Source: Nakamurella aerolata
GTDB taxonomy: Bacteria; Actinomycetota; Actinomycetes; Mycobacteriales; Nakamurellaceae
Reading direction: 5' to 3'
NCBI RefSeq assembly: GCF_013002705.1
Contig: NZ_JABEND010000001.1
Span: 372,001 to 436,000 of the forward strand
Length of the DNA: 64,000 nt
Of the stretch, positions 15,309 to 22,694 are shown in pieces. Position numbers and translations under genes: made by a program. Position 1 is the first letter of the stretch. Each line of letters opens with the position of its first letter. Below the pieces are notes generated by a model. The model saw nothing but the letters and a program-made list of their open reading frames with translations, made no database searches and was not told the origin of the DNA.

Positions 15309-16292
15309 GTGCGGGACATTGCGGTGTTTTCCGGAAGTGCCCATCGGGAACTCGCCGCGGAGATCTGTTCCGAGCTCGGGGTGGAACTGCAACCGTCGAA
15401 GCTGACCCGCTTCGCCAACGACTGTCTGGAAGTGCAGCTGCTGGCGAACTGCCGCGAGCGCGACGTGTTTCTGATCCAGCCGCTGGTGGCTCCGGTGCAG
15501 GAGAACCTGGTCGAGCTGCTGTTGATGATCAACGCGGCCAGGGGCGCATCGGCGGCCAGGGTGACCGTGGTGATGCCGCATTACGCCTACGCCCGCTCGG
15601 ACAAGAAGGACGCCCCGCGCATTTCCATCGGCGGCCGCTTGATGGCCGACCTGATGGTTGCCGCCGGCGCCGACCGGGTACTCACCATGACACTGCACTC
15701 CCCGCAGGTGCACGGCTTCTTCTCGATCCCTGTCGACCACCTGCATGCGCTGCGCGAGTTGGCTTCCCACTTCGCCGGCGGCGACCTCTCCAACACCGTC
15801 GTGGTGTCGCCCGATCTGGGAAATGCCAAGGAGGCAGCCACTTTTGCCCGCATGCTGCAGGTGCCGGTTGCCGCCGGCGCCAAGCAGCGCTTCGCCGACG
15901 ACAAGGTGTCGATCACCTCGGTGATCGGCGACATCGCCGGACGCGACGTGATCGTGCTTGACGACGAGATCGCCAAGGGCAGCACCATTCTCGAACTGGT
16001 GCGGGTGCTGCGCGATCAGGGGGTGAAGTCGGTCAGGGTGGCCTGCACGCACGGGCTGTTCGCCGCCGGAGCGCTCGGCCGGATCGGTGCGCTCGACGAG
16101 GTGAAGGAAATCGTCTGCACCAACACCGTGCCGATTCCCGCGGACGAGCGCGCCGCGGCGCCGGAGGGCACCTTCACGGTGTTGTCGATCGCTCCGGCCA
16201 TCGCCGAGGCGATGCGCCGCATCCACGACGGCGAATCGGTGTCGGCGCTGTTCACCGCGGAGACACCCGTTGCCGGGCAAGGACTTTTCTGA
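15309..16292 (+). CDS. Ribose-phosphate pyrophosphokinase-like protein (variant R5P loop)
   Basis: A 327-residue PRPP synthetase family protein: FSGSAHRELAAEICSELGVE at the N-terminus, MPHYAYARSDKKDAPRISIG (ATP-binding flag region), MTLHSPQVHGFFSIPVDHL (metal-binding His), GAKQRFADDK (catalytic flexible loop Lys/Arg) and VIVLDDEIAKGSTILE (ribose-5-phosphate loop, residues 215-230). The loop departs from the canonical DDMIDTAGT: the Asp and Thr that contact phosphate are Ala and Lys here. The usual GNANPELA N-terminus is also altered. It may be a second, specialised PRPP synthetase. GTG start with AGGAG 8 bp upstream. It lies 147 bp after the JmjC cassette and may be a separate unit. Confidence 0.8.
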   Translation: MRDIAVFSGSAHRELAAEICSELGVELQPSKLTRFANDCLEVQLLANCRERDVFLIQPLVAPVQENLVELLLMINAARGASAARVTVVMPHYAYARSDKKDAPRISIGGRLMADLMVAAGADRVLTMTLHSPQVHGFFSIPVDHLHALRELASHFAGGDLSNTVVVSPDLGNAKEAATFARMLQVPVAAGAKQRFADDKVSITSVIGDIAGRDVIVLDDEIAKGSTILELVRVLRDQGVKSVRVACTHGLFAAGALGRIGALDEVKEIVCTNTVPIPADERAAAPEGTFTVLSIAPAIAEAMRRIHDGESVSALFTAETPVAGQGLF

Positions 16293-16332
16293 CCTGACCG
16301 ACCCGGGAATCTGTTGCCCGCGGATGGTGCCG

Positions 16333-16361
16333 TGGCGACCACCAGAATCGGGCGGTCGCCA
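16333..16361. terminator. Bidirectional hairpin between convergent genes
   Basis: TGGCGACC (16333-16340) and GGTCGCCA (16354-16361) form a perfect 8-bp GC-rich stem with a 13-base loop, in the 74-bp gap between the PRPP synthetase gene and the convergent soxR. No U-tract follows, as is common in actinobacteria. Confidence 0.6.
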
Positions 16362-16366
16362 TCGGG

Positions 16367-16858
16367 TCAGTCGGCCTCGACGGCCGACTCGGCGTGAATG
16401 TCCCGCCGCAGCGGTTCGGGCCACAGCCGGGCACCCGGATGGGACCCGTCGGCGCCGAGCACATCGTCGGGGTTGTTCAACGTGCACGACCGCAGGGACA
16501 GACACCCGCAGCCGATGCAACTCGCCAGCCGGTCGCGCAGCGCCTCGATCGCGGCGATCTGATCGTTCAGCCGTCGCTGCCAATCGCGGGAGATCCGCAC
16601 CCAGTCCCCCGCCGTCGGTGCCCGCCCCGACGGCAACCGCGCCAACTCCTGGGCGATCTCGTCGAGAGACAGCCCGACATTGCGTGCCGCGCGGATGAAC
16701 GCCAACCGGCGCAACACATCCCGTCGATAGCGGCGCTGACCTCCCGACGTGCGGCCGGCATCGATCAGTCCCTCCGCCTCGTAATACCGCAGTGCCGACG
16801 GCGCGAACCCGCTGCGGCGTGCCACCTCGCCCACCGTCAGCGGAGCTGCCTTGTCCAT
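16367..16858 (-). CDS. soxR: Redox-sensitive transcriptional activator SoxR
   Basis: A 163-residue MerR-family regulator. The N-terminal winged helix TVGEVARRSGFAPSALRYYE is followed by a dimerisation helix and the [2Fe-2S] ligand set Cys114-x2-Cys117-x-Cys119-x5-Cys125 (CIGCGCLSLRSC), diagnostic of SoxR. In actinobacteria SoxR senses redox-active metabolites rather than superoxide in general. ATG at 16858 gives the usual N-terminus. A good SoxR box lies 19 bp upstream in the divergent region shared with the PHP phosphoesterase gene. Confidence 0.93.
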   Translation of the reverse strand: MDKAAPLTVGEVARRSGFAPSALRYYEAEGLIDAGRTSGGQRRYRRDVLRRLAFIRAARNVGLSLDEIAQELARLPSGRAPTAGDWVRISRDWQRRLNDQIAAIEALRDRLASCIGCGCLSLRSCTLNNPDDVLGADGSHPGARLWPEPLRRDIHAESAVEAD

Positions 16859-16876
16859 GCCGGCCACCGTAGCAAA

Positions 16877-16894
16877 CCTCAAGCTGAGTTGAAC
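16877..16894. promoter_or_regulatory. SoxR box
   Basis: CCTCAAGCTGAGTTGAAC matches the SoxR consensus CCTCAAGTTAACTTGAGG in the left half and in the symmetric TCAA/TTGA core with the correct 6-bp centre; the last two bases deviate. It lies between soxR (minus) and the PHP gene (plus, start 16965), so it could autoregulate soxR, control the PHP gene, or both. Confidence 0.65.
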
Positions 16895-16964
16895 TCACCG
16901 CGGACAGCGGCGGCGGCACCGGCATCGTGACCCGCCGTCCGAGCGGAGCCTTAGGCTGACCGTC

Positions 16965-17996
16965 ATGGATCCGATCGAAGCGCTGCTGCGGGTGTCGTAC
17001 CTGTCGGATCGGGGACGGCTCGACAAACGCAAGTCCGAGGCGTTTCTGAAGGCGGCGAAGGTCCTGCAGGCGCTGCCCCCCGACGAGCTGTCGCAGCGGA
17101 TCGACAACGGCACCATCACCTTTCTGCCAGGCATCGGCCCGAGTACCGCCGCGGTGATTCAGCAGGCGGCCGCCGGCAAGACGCCTGACCGGATCGTCGC
17201 TCTGGAGGCCGAGACCCAGGTGCCGCTCGGCGACGGCGCGGACCTGCGCGCCCGGCTGCAGGGTGACTGTCACAGTCACACCGAGGCCAGCGACGGCAGC
17301 GCAGACCTCGCCACCATGGCCGCCGCCGCCAAGGCCATCGGGCACCACTACCTGGTGATCACCGACCACTCCCCCCGGTTGACCGTCGCCAACGGGCTGT
17401 CCAGGGATCGGCTGGAAGCGCAGCTCGACCAGATCGCCGAGCTGAACGAATCCTTTGCCGGGCAAGACTTTCAGATCCTCACCGGCATCGAGGTGGACAT
17501 TCTGCTCGATGGGTCGTTGGACCAGGACGACGATCTGCTCGACCGGCTCGACGTGGTGGTCGCCTCGGTCCACTCCAAACTGACCATGGAGCGGGCGGCG
17601 ATGACAAGGCGGATGATCGCCGCCGTGAAGAACCCGCGGGTGGACATCCTCGGGCACTGCACCGGACGCAAGGTGCAGGACACCGCCTTCGGCCCGCGGG
17701 AGCTGCGCAAGCAGTCCACCTTCGACGCCGAAGCCGTCTTCGCCGCCTGCGCCGACGCCGGCACCGCCGTCGAGATCAACTCGCGTCCGGAGCGGCAGGA
17801 CCCGCCCGACGATCTGCTGCAGCTGGCCGTCGAGGCCGGCTGCGAGTTCTCCATCGACACCGACTCGCACGCCCCCGGCCAGCTCGAGTTCGTCAACTAC
17901 GGCGCCGACAAAGCGGCCCGGCACGGGATATCCGCCGACCGGATCATCACCACCCGTGGTGCCGACGGACTCCGCGCCTGGACCCGCGGCGAATAG
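16965..17996 (+). CDS. PHP-domain phosphoesterase with helix-hairpin-helix (PolX C-terminal-like)
   Basis: A 343-residue protein. The N-terminal about 85 residues resemble the helix-hairpin-helix part of PolX-type proteins (FLKAAKVLQALPPDELSQRI, then FLPGIGPSTAAVIQQAA), and residues about 97-340 are a PHP phosphoesterase domain with metal-binding DCHSHTEASDG, YLVITDHSPRLTVANGLS, GIEVDILLDG, ASVHSKLTM, DILGHCTGR and SIDTDSHAPGQLEF. The polymerase core of PolX is absent. It is likely a manganese-dependent phosphoesterase or nuclease in DNA metabolism; the substrate is unknown. It is divergent from soxR, with a SoxR box between them. Confidence 0.83.
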   Translation: MDPIEALLRVSYLSDRGRLDKRKSEAFLKAAKVLQALPPDELSQRIDNGTITFLPGIGPSTAAVIQQAAAGKTPDRIVALEAETQVPLGDGADLRARLQGDCHSHTEASDGSADLATMAAAAKAIGHHYLVITDHSPRLTVANGLSRDRLEAQLDQIAELNESFAGQDFQILTGIEVDILLDGSLDQDDDLLDRLDVVVASVHSKLTMERAAMTRRMIAAVKNPRVDILGHCTGRKVQDTAFGPRELRKQSTFDAEAVFAACADAGTAVEINSRPERQDPPDDLLQLAVEAGCEFSIDTDSHAPGQLEFVNYGADKAARHGISADRIITTRGADGLRAWTRGE

Positions 17997-18005
17997 GCCG
18001 GCCGC

Positions 18006-18428
18006 TCAGTCCCTGAGCACCTCCGCGTCGCGCGCGGTGGCCAGCAGTTGGTCGACCAACGCGCCCAGTTCGCCGCCGGTCGCGCCGTCGGCCACCGCGG
18101 TGGCGACGTCTTCGGCAGCACAGCGCACCTGAAACAGCTTGTCCGCCAAAAGTTGTCGCTCGCCCGCAGTGAACAGCACGGCATCCTCCGGCAACCCGGC
18201 CGATGCCATGGTTGTGCGGTTCTCGTAAGCCCGCTGCCGACACGACTGCCGGCAGTACTGTCGCCGCCGACCCATGGTCGGCTGTTCGCCGAGCTCGCGT
18301 CCGCACCACAGGCACGTCGCCTCCGCGCGCCGCCGACGTCGGGCATCGGCCACCGGATCGGACGGCAGCGCGGCAGTGGAGCGCCTGCCGTCGGCGGGCC
18401 GGCGGGAGCCGGGAGTCGCTGGTGCCAT
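18006..18428 (-). CDS. Small zinc-finger protein of unknown function
   Basis: A 140-residue protein. Residues about 38-70 carry a putative zinc site CLWCGRELGEQ followed by RRRQYCRQSCRQRAYENR (Cys-x2-Cys ... Cys-x3-Cys), a motif found in a conserved actinobacterial family of short zinc-binding proteins. The C-terminal half is helical and acidic (FTAGERQLLADKLFQVRCAA). ATG at 18428 is followed by a basic Pro/Arg-rich stretch. The gene is convergent with the PHP gene (9 bp gap) and divergent from the GDPD gene. Nucleic acid binding is plausible; no function is known to me. Confidence 0.7.
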   Translation of the reverse strand: MAPATPGSRRPADGRRSTAALPSDPVADARRRRRAEATCLWCGRELGEQPTMGRRRQYCRQSCRQRAYENRTTMASAGLPEDAVLFTAGERQLLADKLFQVRCAAEDVATAVADGATGGELGALVDQLLATARDAEVLRD

Positions 18429-18491
18429 CCGTCCACGGTATGCGCAGTGCTCGCCGCGCCGTGCCACCCTGCGCCGTGGAACACTGCGACC

Positions 18492-19274
18492 GTGACCCGT
18501 TACCTGGACGGCCCCCGCCCGCGGGTCTTCGCCCATCGCGGCTGGCACAGCGGCGCCCTCAGCGGCCTGGAGAACTCCATGGCGGCGTTCGGCGCGGCGG
18601 TCGATGCCGGCATCCGGTATCTGGAGACCGACGTGCACGCCACCGCCGACGGCAAGCTCATCGCCTTTCACGATCAACGGTTGGACCGGGTCACCGATGC
18701 CACCGGCGTGGTCAGTGAGCTGACCTGGCCGCAGCTGCAGCGGGCCAGAATCGGTGGCCGCGAGCCGATCCCGCTGTTCGACGAGGTGCTCGAGCTGGTG
18801 CTCGGCACCGACGCGGTGATGCTCAACGTCGACCCGAAAACCGACAAGGCCATGCCGCTGCTCGCCGAGTCGATCCGCCGGCACGGCGCCCAGGACCGGT
18901 TGTGCGTCGGCTCGTTCTCCGGACGGCGGCTGCGGAGGTTCCGTGACGAGTTCGGCGCAGCGGTGGCCACCTCGCTCGGTCCCTCCGAGGTCACCCGGCT
19001 GCTGCGCGGTGCGACGCTGCGGCCCGGGCGCCGGGTGCGGCTGCCCACCGGCGTGGTGGCGGCCCAGGTGCCGGTGCGGGCCGGACGCGTGCCGGTGGTC
19101 ACCCGCAGGATGATCGACACCGCGCACGCCAGCGGCATCGAGGTGCATGTCTGGACCATCAACGAGGCACCGGAGATGCACCGGCTGCTGGACCTGGGGG
19201 TCGACGGCGTGATGACCGACCGCCCCGAGCTGCTGCGGGCGGTGCTCGCTGAGCGCGGCGGGACGCCGAGCTGA
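18492..19274 (+). CDS. Glycerophosphodiester phosphodiesterase
   Basis: A 260-residue GDPD TIM-barrel enzyme that hydrolyses glycerophosphodiesters to an alcohol and glycerol 3-phosphate. Motifs: RVFAHRGWHSG (catalytic His-Arg), LENSMAAFGAAVDAG, YLETDVHATADGKLIAFHDQ (metal Glu/Asp and second catalytic His), then VHVWTINEAPEMHRLLDLG and GVMTDRPELL near the C-terminus. No signal peptide is seen, so it is probably cytoplasmic. The GTG at 18492 starts directly at the homologous region; a Shine-Dalgarno is weak. Confidence 0.9.
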   Translation: MTRYLDGPRPRVFAHRGWHSGALSGLENSMAAFGAAVDAGIRYLETDVHATADGKLIAFHDQRLDRVTDATGVVSELTWPQLQRARIGGREPIPLFDEVLELVLGTDAVMLNVDPKTDKAMPLLAESIRRHGAQDRLCVGSFSGRRLRRFRDEFGAAVATSLGPSEVTRLLRGATLRPGRRVRLPTGVVAAQVPVRAGRVPVVTRRMIDTAHASGIEVHVWTINEAPEMHRLLDLGVDGVMTDRPELLRAVLAERGGTPS

Positions 19275-19321
19275 CACAGGCGCGGCGCCACGCCTGCTTC
19301 ATCCGGCGTCAACCAGCGGCG

Positions 19322-19418
19322 GTTCAGCGTTCGTTCAGTGTCCGTTGAGCGTCCGCTCAGCAACCGCGCGAGGCTCGGCACCCGCGCGAGGCTCGACACC
19401 CGCGGACGCTCGGCACCG
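19322..19418. repeat. Two adjacent tandem arrays upstream of the thymidine kinase gene
   Basis: 19322-19365 holds four 11-bp units (GTTCAGCGTTC, GTTCAGTGTCC, GTTGAGCGTCC, GCTCAGCAACC). Directly after it, 19366-19418 holds three 18-bp units (GCGCGAGGCTCGGCACCC, GCGCGAGGCTCGACACCC, GCGGACGCTCGGCACCG). Together they fill half of the 199-bp gap between the GDPD and thymidine kinase genes. Confidence 0.75.
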
Positions 19419-19473
19419 CAGGGAACCCGGGACCCTGGGCGTCAACCCGACCGGCGCGACCCCGTAAGGTGCC

Positions 19474-20286
19474 GTGGTGCCCGATCCGCTGCTGCCGCCC
19501 GAACCGGACTCCGCGCTGTCGGCGGTACCGGCGGCAGGTTCCCGGCGCGGCCTGCCCCCCGCCGGGGTGCTGAAGTTCTTCTACGGGCCAATGGACTGCG
19601 GCAAGTCGACACTGGCATTGCAGTTGGACTACAACCATTCTCGGCAGGGACGGCGCGGGCTGCTGCTCACCAAACTGGACCGGTCGCGACGCGGCCAGAT
19701 CACCTCACGGATGGGCCTGTCGAAGCCGGCGATCGAGGTGGACGGCGATCTGGATCTGCGCCGGCTGGTGCGGGATTGCTGGGCCAAGGGCCGGCGTGTC
19801 GACTACGTGATCGCCGACGAGGTGCAGTTCTTCTCGACCGAGCAGATCGATCAGTTGGCGCAGCTGGCCGACGAGGCACAGTTGGATGTGTATGCGTTCG
19901 GCATCGCCACCGACTTCCGCTCACGACTGTTTCCCGGCTCGCAGCGGCTGTTCGAGCTGGCCGACGAGATCCTTCCGGTGCAGGTGGAGGTGCTGTGTTG
20001 GTGCGGCCGGCCCGGGCGCTTCAACGCCAGGGTGGTCAACGGCGCGATCGTCCGGCACGGCGCCACCGTCGTCGTTGCCGACACCGCGGAGACCGACGCC
20101 GGCACCGACGCAGATGCCGCCGATGCCAGTGGCGCCAATACTCCTGGCAGCAACGGCATTTCCGGCACGGACGCCGCGGCACCAGCGGAGGAACACGTCC
20201 GCTACCAGGTGCTGTGCCGGATCCACCACCGCAGCGGCGATCTCGGACCCAACGCCGACACCGACCCGGCGCTCCCGCTGGGCTGA
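19474..20286 (+). CDS. tdk: Thymidine kinase (type II) with C-terminal insertion
   Basis: Phosphorylates thymidine to dTMP in the salvage pathway. The P-loop FFYGPMDCGKSTLALQL (about residues 35-51) and DYVIADEVQFFSTEQID (Walker B / catalytic Glu) are clear, as is AFGIATDFRSRLFPGSQRLFELAD (lasso region). The zinc-site Cys pairs are recognisable as LCWCGRPGRFNARVVNG and VLCRIHH. Between them is an about 36-residue low-complexity insert (TDAGTDADAADASGANTPGS...), which makes the protein 270 residues against about 190-220 in the family. Two GTG codons (19474, 19477) compete for the start. A 14-bp tandem array runs through the stop codon. Confidence 0.87.
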   Translation: MVPDPLLPPEPDSALSAVPAAGSRRGLPPAGVLKFFYGPMDCGKSTLALQLDYNHSRQGRRGLLLTKLDRSRRGQITSRMGLSKPAIEVDGDLDLRRLVRDCWAKGRRVDYVIADEVQFFSTEQIDQLAQLADEAQLDVYAFGIATDFRSRLFPGSQRLFELADEILPVQVEVLCWCGRPGRFNARVVNGAIVRHGATVVVADTAETDAGTDADAADASGANTPGSNGISGTDAAAPAEEHVRYQVLCRIHHRSGDLGPNADTDPALPLG

Positions 20287-20357
20287 CCTTGCTCGGCTGA
20301 CCTTGCTCGACTGACCTTGCTCGACTGACCTTGCTCGACTGACCTTGCTCGACTGAC
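20283..20357. repeat. 14-bp tandem repeat spanning the tdk stop codon
   Basis: Five units of CTGACCTTGCTCGA (first with a final G) from 20283 to 20352, then a partial CTGAC. The first unit contains the TGA stop of the thymidine kinase gene, and each unit repeats a TGA. Four of the five units are identical, indicating recent expansion. Confidence 0.9.
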
Positions 20358-20527
20358 GGCGGGTGCCTGACACAGCGTTTCATCTCACGTCACCCGACGT
20401 TCAACGCGCGTTCGACCGGCACCGCACCGGGCCGCTCTAGCGTCCCTAGGGTCCGTTCGACAGCAGACGGGCACGCCAAGGGGCGTCCGTGCTCCCGGCG
20501 CTGCCGTCGCCAACCTCAGGAGCATCC

Positions 20528-21856
20528 TTGATCCGCATTCGTCCTGCCATGCTCGTGTCCTTGACCGTCGCGGCGACCGCCACCATCGGAGCCGGTGGCG
20601 CGCTCGCCGCACCCGCCGAAGCCCCCAGCGCCGCGCCCGCAGCCACCGACTTCACCTGGCGCACAACGACTACCAGCACCCTGGCGCCCGGGGTGTCGGT
20701 CGCCGAGCTGGCCATCACCACCGCCGCCGGACCGAGCCAGGGATATCTCACCACCGTCGACCTCACCGCGGCCGGTGTCAGCACCGACCTGCTCACCGCA
20801 CCGTCCGTCGGGCAGCGTCAGCCGATCGACACCATCGCCGACCGGGCCGGGGCACTGGCCGCCGTCAACGCCGACTACTTCGACATCTCCGAGGAGGCCA
20901 GCCACGCCGGCATCAGCCCGACCAATTCCGCCGTCGGCGCGGAGATCAGGGACGGCGTACTGCGCAAGTCGGCGGTGCCGATGGCCCAGCGCTTCGGCGA
21001 GGGCCCGTCCAAACCCGTCAACGACGGCACCCAGGTGATCGGGGTGGACCGCAGCGGGCGGGCCAGCGTCGGCAGCGTCCGGTTCACCGGGACCCTGCAC
21101 AGCAGCGGCTTCCTGCGCGGCGCGAACCCGGCGGCCGTGGTCTCCGCCGGCGATCGCCGCGGCGCGGCGGTGGTGCCGCTGAACGGGTTGAACCAGTACG
21201 GCTTTGCCCGCAACCAGATCGGTGTATTCACCACGGAGTGGGGCGCGGTGTCCAGGGCAAGGGCCGCCTGCGGTTCCGAGGTGGCCCGGCGCGATCCGTG
21301 CGCCGGCAACGTCGCCGAGGTGATCGTCCGCAACAAGCGAGTGGTCTCGGTGTCGTCGAGCATCGGGGCCGGGCAGCTCCCTGACGGAACCGTCGCCGTT
21401 GTCGGCCGGGAGCAGGGCGCCGATCTGCTGCGCAAGCTCCGTCCCGGTGACGTGCTGCAGGCGAGCTGGCGGGCGGACACCTCCGCCCCGTACAGCTGGG
21501 CGGTGGGCGCCGCCGTCACCGGTGTGGACGGCGCCACCCTTCCCGGGCTGAACACGTCGCCGGCTCCGCGGACCGCGGCGGGCGTCTCCGCCGACGGCCG
21601 CACCCTGCTGCTTCTGGTGGTGGACGGCCGCCGCGCGGACAGCGTCGGCGTCTCCACCCTGCAGACCGCCGAACTGTTGCTGCAGGCCGGCGCCGACGAC
21701 ACGGTCACGCTCGACGGCGGCGGCTCCAGCGCACTCGTCGCGCGCACTCCCGACGAGCCGGCGGTGCGGGCGGTCAACCAGCCGAGCGACGGCACCATCC
21801 GTCCGGTGCCGAACGGTATCGGCGTGTTCTGGACGCAGCAGGCGGCACAACGCTAG
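20528..21856 (+). CDS. Secreted phosphodiester glycosidase (NAGPA-domain) protein
   Basis: A 442-residue exported protein. TTG at 20528 with AGGAG six bases upstream opens a classic signal peptide (IRIRPAMLVSLTVAATATIG, cleavage near ALAAPAE). The mature part contains the NAGPA / phosphodiester glycosidase signatures AAVNADYFDIS, NGLNQYGFARNQIGVFT, ADGRTLLLLVVDGRR, LLLQAGADDTVTLDGGGSSAL and a final RPVPNGIGVFW. Members cleave GlcNAc-phosphodiester bonds, and bacterial ones are thought to act on cell-wall or exopolysaccharide phosphodiesters. Two Cys (ARAACGSEVARRDPCAG) may form a disulfide outside the cell. Monocistronic, followed by a strong terminator hairpin. Confidence 0.85.
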   Translation: MIRIRPAMLVSLTVAATATIGAGGALAAPAEAPSAAPAATDFTWRTTTTSTLAPGVSVAELAITTAAGPSQGYLTTVDLTAAGVSTDLLTAPSVGQRQPIDTIADRAGALAAVNADYFDISEEASHAGISPTNSAVGAEIRDGVLRKSAVPMAQRFGEGPSKPVNDGTQVIGVDRSGRASVGSVRFTGTLHSSGFLRGANPAAVVSAGDRRGAAVVPLNGLNQYGFARNQIGVFTTEWGAVSRARAACGSEVARRDPCAGNVAEVIVRNKRVVSVSSSIGAGQLPDGTVAVVGREQGADLLRKLRPGDVLQASWRADTSAPYSWAVGAAVTGVDGATLPGLNTSPAPRTAAGVSADGRTLLLLVVDGRRADSVGVSTLQTAELLLQAGADDTVTLDGGGSSALVARTPDEPAVRAVNQPSDGTIRPVPNGIGVFWTQQAAQR

Positions 21857-21880
21857 CTGGTCGCCGCCCCCTGCTCGCCG

Positions 21881-21912
21881 AGCGCCCAGCTCCCGCAAGG
21901 GGGCTGGGCGCT
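21881..21912 (+). terminator. Hairpin terminator with GCAA tetraloop
   Basis: AGCGCCCAGCTCCC (21881-21894) pairs with GGGGGCTGGGCGCT (21899-21912) around a GCAA loop: a 14-bp stem with one G-T pair. It begins 24 bp after the glycosidase stop. There is no U-tract. It opens the 371-bp gene-free stretch 21857-22227 before rbpA. Confidence 0.8.
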
Positions 21913-22127
21913 ACGCGCATGCCTGCCACGATTTGACCCGACCGTAGAATGGAGTGGTGACGGTTGCGCCCACAACGGCCAACCCCCAGCGGGTCGCCGC
22001 CGGTGCGCGGTAACCCACTCAGCATGCCGCGATCGACAGCGGCCTCCTCCATCGGAACATCGCTGCCGCTGCGCGCGTTGAATCTGGTCGAGGGTGCAGC
22101 TGGGCGAGTCGCTGCTCGGCACCGGCG

Positions 22128-22199
22128 GGCACCCCACCACCGGCAAGCACCGCATCATTAGCAGGCACTGCATCACCAGCAGGTACCGCACCACCAGAA
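22128..22199. repeat. 18-bp tandem repeat in the rbpA leader
   Basis: Four imperfect 18-bp units: GGCACCCCACCACCGGCA, AGCACCGCATCATTAGCA, GGCACTGCATCACCAGCA and GGTACCGCACCACCAGAA (22128, 22146, 22164, 22182). The array ends 28 bp before the rbpA ATG. A TAGAAT hexamer at 21945-21950 is a possible -10, which would give a leader of about 270 nt containing the array. Confidence 0.75.
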
Positions 22200-22227
22200 G
22201 GACCAGCGTCAGGAAGGACGTCACGAC

Positions 22228-22572
22228 ATGGCCGACCGCGTACTCCGCGGATCCCGGCTCGGAGCCACCAGCTACGAGGCCGACCGCAATCATGATCTTG
22301 CCCCGCGCCGCACCGCCACCTACGCGTGCCCACGGGATCACGAGTTCACCGTTCCGCTGGCCGACGACGCCGAGGTTCCCGGCACCTGGGACTGCCGCAT
22401 GCACGGCCTGGAGTCGACCCTGGTGGACGGTTCGGTCCCGGACGCCAAGGCGATCAAGCCGCCGCGTACCCACTGGGACATGCTGCTGGAGCGGCGATCC
22501 GTCGAAGAACTCGAGGAGATCCTCAACGAGAAGCTGGACGAGCTGAAGGCTCGCCGCACCCTGCAGTCCTGA
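22228..22572 (+). CDS. rbpA: RNA polymerase-binding protein RbpA
   Basis: A 114-residue actinobacterial RbpA: binds RNA polymerase and group 1/2 sigma factors and stabilises the open complex. The N-terminal tail MADRVLRGSRLGATSYEADR, the zinc-binding/core domain ATYACPRDHEFTVPLADDAE ... TWDCRMHG, and the C-terminal sigma-interaction domain THWDMLLERRSVEELEEILN are all conserved. ATG at 22228 has a GGAAGGA site upstream. Adjacent convergent ppm-lnt genes match the mycobacterial neighbourhood. Confidence 0.95.
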   Translation: MADRVLRGSRLGATSYEADRNHDLAPRRTATYACPRDHEFTVPLADDAEVPGTWDCRMHGLESTLVDGSVPDAKAIKPPRTHWDMLLERRSVEELEEILNEKLDELKARRTLQS

Positions 22573-22694
22573 CCTGGGCCACCGCCCGGCAGGTTACGGT
22601 CGGGCGCACGCACCAACACCCACGCCACTTGCGATGTCGCACCGCAAGCAGCGCGGGTGTTTGCTGTTGTGACCGAGCCCCGGTGGTTGCTGGG

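Noticed and set aside
15186-17924. A 912-residue open frame on the minus strand
   Set aside because: It lies opposite the PRPP synthetase and PHP genes and passes through soxR in another frame. There is no domain signal, and codon positions fit the opposite strand.
20283-20357. Possible CRISPR array at the 14-bp repeats after tdk
   Set aside because: Repeats are directly adjacent without spacers and no cas gene is present; it is a simple tandem array.
21933-21950. TTGACC ... TAGAAT as a sigma-70 promoter for rbpA
   Set aside because: The two hexamers are only 6 bp apart, far from the 16-18 bp spacing. TAGAAT alone may be a -10, but the pair is not a promoter.
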